Positions 55,913 to 64,000 of a DNA stretch of 64,000 nucleotides are shown piece after piece. Every line of letters begins with the position of its first letter. Position 1 is the first letter of the stretch. Both the position numbers and the translations under genes were made by a program. Source of the DNA: Steromphala cineraria (Eukaryota > Mollusca > Gastropoda > Trochida > Trochidae); NCBI GenBank assembly GCA_916613615.1, contig OU744730.1:36069315-36133314 (forward strand), written 5' to 3'. Under the pieces are notes generated by a model that was given only the letters and a program-made list of their open reading frames with translations, was not told the DNA's origin and made no database searches.

Positions 55913-56269
55913 TATTTGGATGTGTGATTTCTGCCTCTGCATATATTCCTTGAGACGTTTATTGAAAACAGTTAGTAATTACATACATCGTATACGTATA
56001 TCCTTGTCACTTTGGGGTGATTATTGATTACCAATTTTAACGATGCTTTTTATAAAGAAATGGTTGGAGTTTGGTCAACAATGAGTATTTTAAGGGTCTA
56101 TTGTAACTCATATGTGTGCCAATAGTAACAAGCTATATTTTCATTCAAAATTAACAAAGAAACAATTTCAATACTTCCTCATCATCCACTATACTGTAAA
56201 TTTAATATTTCTCCACAATTTATCACAGAAAGTGAATCCCTAAATATACCATGATACCAATATACCAGG
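55913..56269. other. No gene seen
   Basis: AT-rich DNA. Confidence 0.4.
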
Positions 56270-56830
56270 GCCATGATGATGCAGGTAGGTTACTCTTTGA
56301 CTAGTGAGGATTGACAATTGTTGCTTTGGAGGCCTTAAAAAGCACTCCTCAAAAAGACCTTAACTTTATATGCTCTACAAGGCACCGTGGCTGAATTTTC
56401 TTGTATGGTGCCAGCAACTGTTATATGTTGGTTAGCTCTGCTGGCTGAATTATTTTCTGTGACATGGCATATTTACATCGTGAAGGGGGGATAAAAAAGT
56501 TGGTAACTTACAATTCTAAGTCGCCAATCCCGTAAATAAATGGCCAATACATATCCCAAAGTTTCAATGGAATTTCTATCACACGTGGAACGGTTTCGAT
56601 ATCCAAAGTAAAGTTGTCTTCAGTTCGACCGCCATTATTCAATAAATTGTGACCCCAAGGGCTTATGGCATGGCATTGCATGGTGTCCGGCGTCTGGCCA
56701 TCCATCCTTCCATAAACTTTGTGCATTTTCATCTTCTTCTCTAGAAGCATCAGGCATAGAAAGCTGAAATTTTTTGTACAGACTCCTTGACTAGTGAAGA
56801 TTAAAATTTATAGGTTTGACCCAATGACCC
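56270..56830. repeat. Fragments of the GGCTTATGGCATGG repeat family
   Basis: GGGCTTATGGCATGGCATTG, GGTGTCCGGCGTC, CATAAACTTTGTG and ACAGACTCCTTGACTAGTGA match the arrays at 62.9-64 kb in the same orientation. A TTGACTAGTGAGGATTGACA fragment also occurs near 56,298. Confidence 0.8.
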
Positions 56831-56844
56831 ATTATTATGGCTAT

Positions 56845-57370
56845 TTTTATCCTCCGCAACGAAGTGGGAGGGCGATATAGGTTTGAGCTCCGTCCGTTAG
56901 TCCGTGCGTTCGTGCGTCCGTCTGTCCGAGTTAAAGGAGCCAATTTTTCTCAGAAACTGTTACAGATAGGATCATCAAATTTGATGTGTGCATACAGGGT
57001 ATCAATACCTTGATGGAGTTCGAAAATCAGAACCCCGCAAATATTTTTTCCTGAGTTATTGCCCTTGTTACGTTTTTTTGGGACTCTGTTCGAGGTGTCT
57101 TCAAAGGAGCCAATTTTTCTCAGTAACCGTTTAAGATAGGATCATCAAATTTTGTGTGTGCCTTCAGGGTATCAATACCTTGATGGAGTTCGAAAATCAG
57201 AACCCTGCAAATATTTTTTCCGGAGTTATTGCCCTTGTTACGTTTTTTTCGAGGTGTCTTCAAAGGAGACAGCTTTTGTCGGAAACCACTAAAGACGAGA
57301 TAACACAATTTTTTGTATAAGAAGCGCACAATTATTATTTTCTCTGACTTAATTAAAAATAAGAACAAAT
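56845..57370 (+). repeat. Hairpin-headed GTCCGTCC repeat with 169-bp internal tandem units
   Basis: TTTTTATCCTCCGCAACGAAG and GTGGGAGG form a short head hairpin, followed by CGTCCGTTAGTCC and CGTCCGTCTGTCC. Then a unit beginning AAAGGAGCCAATTTTTCTCA recurs at 56,934, 57,103 and (partial) 57,262. Non-coding. Confidence 0.82.
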
Positions 57371-58595
57371 CTGGCGGGGGATGTTGATGACTATGTCTTC
57401 TTGTTTTGCTTGTTTCCCTGGGAACAATTTAAACTTATTGCATATTGGGATAAGATCCATTTCCAAGCTATAGCTAAATAAAAGTACCGAGGGTACAGAA
57501 GCTCACCTTAAAATGAATGATGTGGTAAAATGGTTTAATTATACATGTAACCATCTTTTATATAATTGATTATGGTTGCCATCATGATTTTTTTATCTTT
57601 TAAAATACTAGTCTTCTTTTGGAAACGACTTGAGCTTGAACAAACATTAATACACAAATGATATACCGTAATTTATCTATCAATTCGACCCTCAAAATTT
57701 CAAAACATTTTCAGATCACGTCCATGGTCGAATTATTTCTCACAAATGTTTGTTTGTTTGGTAGGATCGTTGAAATATTAGAAAGCACGTGTTTATTTTC
57801 ATCCAAAGTATTATTCCTTGTTTGTTCTGTCTCACGAATTAATTTTCCCAATGGTGACTGTTTACGTATGGTGATCATAATTCCAATTGAAATATTGAAA
57901 AAAAAAAAAGAACAGGTCCACCTAAAAATACTTCGATAAAATTAGAAGTTTGCAAGAAATTTACTCGATACAAGAAGCCATGTTTTAGCTGTACTCCTTG
58001 CACAGAATATAGAACCCGCTTCAAAGCCTTCACTGATTTCATGTCGGAAAAAATGATGCTTTGAGTTTTGATATAAATTTCATTATTGATTTAGGGGCCC
58101 ATCCTCTATATCGAGGGACCATCTTAATGTCTATAAACCGAGTAAATTCAAATAAGTTTTAAAATAAATGATGACAACACTCAAAATAAATATCAAAAAA
58201 AAATTCCAGACGTTCTTCTGTCGGCTGTAAATTCAAGTTTAGATTTCAAGCCTAAAAATATTAAAATGTAAAAACATGTGTTTTTGACTATATTAGGAGG
58301 CATCAAGAAGGCCACTGGTGTCACAGGAAATTGATAATAAACAAATATAATTTTAAAACAATCAATAATCAACTAACTTCGTTTATCTAATCTTTAAATT
58401 AATCTGAATGATCATTTGGTAAGAGATCGACAGTCATTACTGTGACGCCATGACCTATCTGCATAACACGTTCTGATTGGATAAGACACATGGATTTCCC
58501 CATTAGGGCCAATCATATCACCTGTTTCATTGTTATTCTTAGACACGATGGAACCATGCAATGCATCGGACAATTTCTCAATGTGAGAAATGATT
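57371..58595. other. No gene seen; possible relative of the 46.1-47.1 kb transposon
   Basis: AT-rich. Around 58,470-58,510 CTGATTGGATAA and CCATTAGGGCCAATCA resemble GTGATTGGATAA and CCATTAGGACCAATCA at 46,370-46,411, hinting at a diverged copy. No gene. Confidence 0.4.
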
Positions 58596-60055
58596 TAGAG
58601 TAGAGCCGTGCTATTCCGTACAGTCGGCTAATTCCGTACACCTCGATATTTTGCTTCGTAACGTCTCCCGTTTGTGTTGAAAATTGTAAAACATTATTCC
58701 CGACCAAGCCAAAACAGTTTTGTAAACATTCCTACTTATTAAAGTTTTCATTTTCTGTCAAACATTTGATAAAAATGGTGATTGGTTGAATACGATTGGT
58801 CACGCCCATTTTTTTACCCTGACCTTCATAGTTATTGTCATTCAAGGTCGTTCGTAACTTTACGCTATTCGGGCCATTCCTTAACCAATTCGAACTTTTA
58901 TATAGAAAAAAATCATTGGGATAACATGTTTGGAACTTGATAAACAATCTTAATTCATACCTGAAACAGAACACTGTATTTCAAAAACAAAACAAGACCT
59001 AACAAAAGTGTACGGAATAGCACGCAGCTAAATTTGCTGCTTTTGCAGGGTGCTTGTAATTCCGTACACCAATTTTCGGTTTAACCCTCTCACTTCCACC
59101 AAACAGAAAAGGATTTTGACCCATAAAACTTTAAAAAAAATTCATTTCTAAATGTTATTTCCAACTTTGCTTCTTTGAATAAGTTTAATTTGTTTTACAA
59201 CACAGGGGCCTACATTAATGACAGGATAGTATCACTTTACGAATTTTCAAAGGAAAATGCAATTTTTTTTGCTTTTCCTTTGTTAGTTTTTTTGTATCAA
59301 AACTTAAAAAGACATAGTATTTGACATCTGATTTGGATTTTGTGCGTATAAATTGCCATATATGATGATTTAAATTGAAAATATCTTATAAAAACGGCAA
59401 TTAATAGAGGTCAATAACAATATACTAGTCTAGGAGCCTAGTCCAGATTTAATTGTTCTGTTACAAATAAAGATTTAATCTTGTCAAAAGATGAAAAAAA
59501 TGTTCTTTATTTGCTTCTGTATATATGGGGATTATGATTGCAGCGCAAATAAAGTCAAAATGTCATTATGGATGGCTTTAAAAATCTGTAACTGACGTTC
59601 TATGTTTACAGTTATTACGAAAATGTGATAAATCATCATTGTTGGTATGCTTTATGGTATCAAACAAATGTATTTGAGACCAAGTTGCTGAATCTTCAAA
59701 TATTTAAAAACAAAAACATTGTTACATACATCTTCAAGATTCGTCTAGATCAAAAACTTTTAGCATTCTATGTTTATTTAATAAAATTATCACATATTTA
59801 GGCAAGTGTACGGAATAGGCAGCTTTCGTGTACGGAATAACCAGCCAAGTGTGCGGAATTTTCGAACGGTGATACAGCTGATACATTCGTTGATACACAA
59901 AATAATTTAATTCCCCTCTTCAAAATAAAAGCAGAATCTAAAGTTTAAATCATTCAGCTTTTATAAAATCAATTAACAGTGAGGTTGATATGAATTGCTG
60001 TAACGCCACGAGTGTTTCTTTCCTCGGGTGTACGGAAAAGCACGGCTCTACTCTA
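58596..60055. mobile_element. 1.46-kb DNA transposon relic with 27-bp TIRs
   Basis: 58,596-58,622 and 60,029-60,055 are inverted repeats with one mismatch (left core GAGTAGAGCCGTGCTATTCC). A TA on each side fits a Tc1/mariner-type target site, with the TIR then starting GAGTAG. ATTCCGTACA words in both orientations cluster at both subterminal regions (58,613, 58,630, 59,008, 59,059, 59,810, 59,831). A minus frame of 80 codons at 58,732 is unrecognisable. Non-autonomous. Confidence 0.85.
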
Positions 60056-61489
60056 GATCTATGATGTGCTTACAGACTGTAACTAAACATTTATCTGGTC
60101 ACATTGATATTTTGGGCTTGTATGTGACCATACTTTTGTTACATTTGTTTAATACTACATCGAACAAAGAAAGACTATGATTTGAACTAAAAATAAATAT
60201 TAACTTTAGCTGGACATTTCTTTGGGTTTTTTTTCCCCATTTTGTTTAATGTTGACTATTTTTTCATCCTTAATATACCTAAATATTTTAATATCGTGAT
60301 GAATTAATTGTTTTTATTATAAAGATATTTTTGTTTGTACCACGCTATCATTGAAGGAGATCGTCGGCTTAGCTTCGATAATTATCCATTTAGGGGCCCG
60401 CAGTGTTTGAGCTGTGCCCTAAACCTGTATACAAGTGTAAACATAAGTGTAAAAATACGACTGATAGCTTGCTTGAAAAATTTCAACGTAAATAATTTGT
60501 GAGTGATAAGGAATATATTGACATTGACGCTATTAGTATTTTTTTCATGTTATGTTTTTATTCCGAGATGTGAGTGAAGCGCGATCTTCAAGACACAATC
60601 AAAACCAGGCACAAGCTTACATCGACAAGAAGTATTCAAGTCAGAGCTTTTTACAGTTACATTAATATAAACAGCATATGAAATTTAACCTATATAAATA
60701 TCATTAGTATTTCAAGAGAGAAATATAAACTTCATACAAAGGGTGTTATCATTAGAGTCGGACACCAAAGTCAGTCATGACGGATGCCTGTAAGTTTCGC
60801 CGCGATGTTCAAGATAAATATTTCACTTCCACAGATTGGAGATATGGAATCAATCAACCAAATAAAATAAAAGATTTTGATTTTATCACTTAAAAAAGTT
60901 TTGTATAGCATTAAATTATGTCGGTTTCAAAGCTTACGTTTACAAGACAAAATAAATATTATTTGTAGCACAGTTTGGACGAGTCCACCGTTATAAGGGC
61001 ACGGATGATATCATGATAGGGAGATAGACGTGAGTGATTGTCCACAGATGTGACAGATGTTACGATAATTTGTGAAGCATATTTCTTATATATGGTGCTG
61101 ATTTTAATTGAGATTTGCTATGAAACCCAAGTCACTCATGAAATAAAGTAGATATTAGGTATTGATTGAACAACAAAAGATCGATACATAACATGATAAT
61201 TTTTTTCAGTGAATGTTTTTTCTTGATTTGTAAGTTGTATGGCTGAAATAGAATATATATACTGATAATTTAACGACTGTGGTCGATTTATTTGAACGTG
61301 AAAATGACCATTTGGGGCATGGTTGAAATGTTAGGGGTGATTTGAACTTTTTAACCTCAGAATAACGTACGTGGTCGAATTATCAGAGATGTTGAACTAA
61401 TAGAGAAATTACGGTACTCAAGGTCCATATGAACGCGCGGTCGAAACCGTGGATATTTTTATAGATAAAAAGCTTATGTAAGGGTTTTG
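60056..61489. other. No gene seen
   Basis: AT-rich DNA without supported features. Confidence 0.4.
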
Positions 61490-61855
61490 TTATTGTAATA
61501 TTATTATAATCTAGTAATACCAACGATTCCGTGTATGTGTCTGTCTGTCCGTCCAAAGACATTTTTTGTTCGACCTATTACGGGAAAACTATTTATCCGA
61601 TTAATTTCAAATTTTGCACATGTCTTCTACCCTACTAGGAGGGGTGCAGTGCGAAATTACAGCAAATTTCTTTAATATTTGAATTTTTTACAAATTTCCA
61701 TGTTTTGAACTAAGTCATTTTCCAATATCAGATTTGTCCGACCTATTACGTGAAAACTATTCATCCGATTTATTTCAAATTTTGCACGTCTTCTTCCCTA
61801 CTAGGAGGGGTGCGGTGCAAAATTGCAACAAATTTCATTGATATTTCAATTTTTA
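61490..61855 (+). repeat. GTCTGTCCGTCC repeat with two 169-bp tandem units
   Basis: GTGTCTGTCTGTCCGTCC is followed by a unit starting CGACCTATTACG at 61,570 and repeated at 61,739 (both with CTACTAGGAGGGGTGC). Non-coding; abuts the next repeat. Confidence 0.8.
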
Positions 61856-62811
61856 GCTCATCAGGACGGAAAGTCCAGATGGGCCTATGGCATGGCCCGT
61901 CGTCCGTCGTCCGTCCGTAAACTTTTGACACTTTCGATTTCTCCTCATGAACCATACACATTAGAGAGCTGAAATTTTGTGTACAAGTACCTTAGCGTAT
62001 GGAGATTCTAATTTGTAACTTTGGTGACCCTGTGACCCTATTTGGGGTCACAGGGGTCACAACTTTAAAAACCTATTTTCATCATCTTCTCCAGTTCCAG
62101 AAGGACTAGAGAGTTAAAAATGATATGTGCAGACTCCTTGGCTAATGGGGATTCTAATTTGTAACTTTGGTGACCCTGTGACCCCAAATAGGGTCACAGG
62201 GGTCACAACCTTAAAAACCTATTTTCATCTTCTTCTCCAGTTCTAAAAGGACTAGAGAGTTAAAACGATAAATGCAGACTCCTTGGCCAATGGGGATTCT
62301 AAATTGTAGATTTCGTGACCCCATGACCGCAAATAGGGTCACAGGGGTCACAACCTTAAAAACCAATTCTCATCTTCTTCTCCAGTTCCAAAAGGTCTAG
62401 AGAGTTAATATTGATATGTGCAGACTCCTTGGACAATGGGGATTCTAATTTGTAACTTTGGTGACCCTGTGACCCCAAATAGGGTCACAGGGGTCACAAC
62501 CTTAAAAAACTATTTTCATCTTCTTCTCAAGTTCCAAAAGGTCTAGAGAGCTGAAATGATATGTGCAGACTCCTTGACCAATGGGGATTCTAAATTGTAG
62601 ATTTTGTGACCCCATGACCCCAAATAGGGTCACAGGGGTCACAACCTTAAAAACTTATTTTCATCATCATCTTTAGCTCCTAAAGGTCTATTGAGCTGAA
62701 AGACTGCATGTAGACTCCTTGGCCAATTGGGATTCTAAACTGTAGGTTTTGTGACCCCATGACCCCAAATAGGGTCACAGGGGTCACAATCTTAAAAACC
62801 TATTTTTCTCC
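61856..62811 (+). repeat. Array A: about six 145-bp units with GTGACC palindromes
   Basis: The head AGCTCATCAGGAC...GTCCAGATGGGCC forms a hairpin, then CGTCCGTCGTCCGTCC. Units carry GTGACCCTGTGACCCC and TAGGGTCACAGGGGTCAC; the GGGGTCACAA word occurs at about 62,053, 62,199, 62,344, 62,490, 62,635 and 62,780, a 145-146 bp period. CTTCTTCTCCAGTTC and CAGACTCCTTGG recur in each. No ORF. Confidence 0.92.
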
Positions 62812-64000
62812 ATTAGATGACAGTCTATGGCAAATTTATTTCTCCTTGGATATTTTAGTGTGGACTTATTTCACTGTCTGATATTGGCGATCTAGAAAGT
62901 GTTGAATAATAATACTTTTGTTTTGTAATTTTTAGCTCATCTGGCCTGTAAGGCCCGATGGGCTTATGGCATGGCATGGTGTCCGGCGTCCGTCCGTCCG
63001 TCCATCCGTCCGTAAACTTTGTGGAATTTCGACTTCTTCTCCAGAACCATAAGGCCTAGAAAGCTTAAACTTGGTGTACAGACTCCTTGACTAGTGAGGA
63101 TTAAAAATTGTAGCTTTAGTGGCCCTGTGGCCCCTAATAAGGGCCACAGGGGCCAAACCCTTAAAAGCTATTTTCATCTTCTTCTCCAGAAGCATGAGGC
63201 CCAGAAAGCTGAAACCTTGTGTACAGACTCCTTGACTAGTGAGGATTATAAATTGTAGCTTTGGTGGCCCTGTGGCCCCTAATAAGGGCCACAGGGGCCA
63301 AGCCCTTAAAATCTATTTTCATCTTCTTCTCCAGAAGCATGAGGCCCAGAAAGCTGAAACCTTGTGTACAGACTCCTTGACTAGTGAGGATTATAAATTG
63401 TAGCTTTAGTGGCCATGTGGCCCCTAATAAGGGCCACAGGGGCCAAGCCCTTAAAAGCTATTTTCATCTTCTTCTCCAGAACCAAAAGGCCTAGAAAGCT
63501 TGAACTTGGTGTACAGACTCCTTGACTAGTGAGGATTAAAAATTGTAGCTTTAGTGGCGCTGTGGCCCCTAATAAGGGCCACAGGGGTCACAATCTTAAA
63601 AACCTATTTTTCTCCATTAGATGACAGTCTATGGCAAATTTATTTCTCCTTGGATATTTTAGTGTGGACTTATTTCACTGTGTGATATTGGCGATCTAGA
63701 AAGTGTTGAATAATAATACATTTGTTTTATAATTTTTAGCTCATCTGGCCTGTAAGGCCCGATGAGCTTATGGCATGGCATGGTGTCCGGCGTCCGTCCG
63801 TCCATCCGTCCGTAAACTTTGTGGAATTTCGACTTCTTCTCCAGAACCATAAGGCCTAGAAAGCTTAAACTTGGTGTACAGACTCCTTGACTAGTGAGGA
63901 TTAAAAATTGTAGCTTTGGTGGCCCTGTGGCCCCTAATAAGGGCCACAGGGGCCAAGCCCTTAAAACCTATTTTCATCTTCTTCTCCAGAACCAAAAGGC
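62812..64000 (+). repeat. Array B: about 803-bp higher-order repeat with GTGGCC palindromes
   Basis: The block CATTAGATGACAGTCTATGG through the hairpin AGCTCATCTGGCC...GGCCCGATGGGCTT and GTCCGTCCGTCC starts at 62,812 and again at 63,615. Between are four 146-bp units with GTGGCCCTGTGGCCCC and AAGGGCCACAGGGGCC (near 63,147, 63,293, 63,439, 63,585). The array runs off the window edge. Confidence 0.92.

Overview
This window is a transposon-dense, AT-rich stretch of an animal nuclear genome. I found no complete host gene. The mix points to a lophotrochozoan, most likely a mollusc: non-LTR elements with apurinic endonuclease, reverse transcriptase (RT) and RNase H; a Rex1/CR1-like LINE; a DIRS-type tyrosine-recombinase retroelement; a Penelope-like element with a GIY-YIG domain and a hammerhead ribozyme; Tc1 remnants; a tRNA-Glu SINE; and abundant GTCCGTCC-containing repeats. 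The taxon is inferred from repeat style, not from a marker gene.

Layout. 0-5 kb: a repeat copy at the left edge, one plausible host terminal exon (731-933), a decayed CR1-like LINE (minus strand, about 2.0-2.8 kb) and a foldback hairpin. 5-9.6 kb: a 5'-truncated RNase H-bearing LINE with 11-bp target duplications, one nonsense codon and one frameshift. 9.6-20.2 kb: a 65-bp LINE tail with its own 12-bp target duplication, MITE-like and foldback elements, two Tc1 remnants, two LINE remnants and a hairpin-headed repeat. 20.8-21.7 kb: a 31-unit minisatellite. 23.7-25.7 kb: nested foldback elements forming a large palindrome. 26.7-27.2 kb: a perfect 257-bp tandem duplication. 27.7-30.15 kb: a Rex1/CR1-like LINE (minus). 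31-40 kb: mostly anonymous DNA with foldbacks, a tandem repeat carrying YY1-like and E-box-like motifs, a SINE and a Tc1 remnant. 40.6-42.7 kb: a second RNase H LINE with 14-bp target duplications. 43.3-50.6 kb: a DIRS-like element with inverted termini, an internal complementary region and a 1-kb DNA transposon inside its RT. 50.8-55 kb: a Penelope-like element (minus), a two-finger C2H2 ORF, LTR-like direct repeats and a hammerhead ribozyme. 55-64 kb: tandem and interspersed non-coding repeats, including a 1.46-kb TIR element and a nested tandem array that runs off the right edge.

Most promising observations. First, the Penelope RT/endonuclease ORF is followed on the same strand by a C2H2 zinc-finger ORF bracketed by two CRE-dyad direct repeats, the outer one next to a hammerhead ribozyme. 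Second, six foldback hairpins in five elements, with unlike arms, all carry the same apex: a tandem G.A mismatch (GA opposite GA, or TC opposite TC on the other strand) below a short GC stem and a 3-4 nt loop. Third, two palindromic repeat families at 62-64 kb differ by paired, stem-preserving substitutions. All calls come from reading the sequence; no database was searched.
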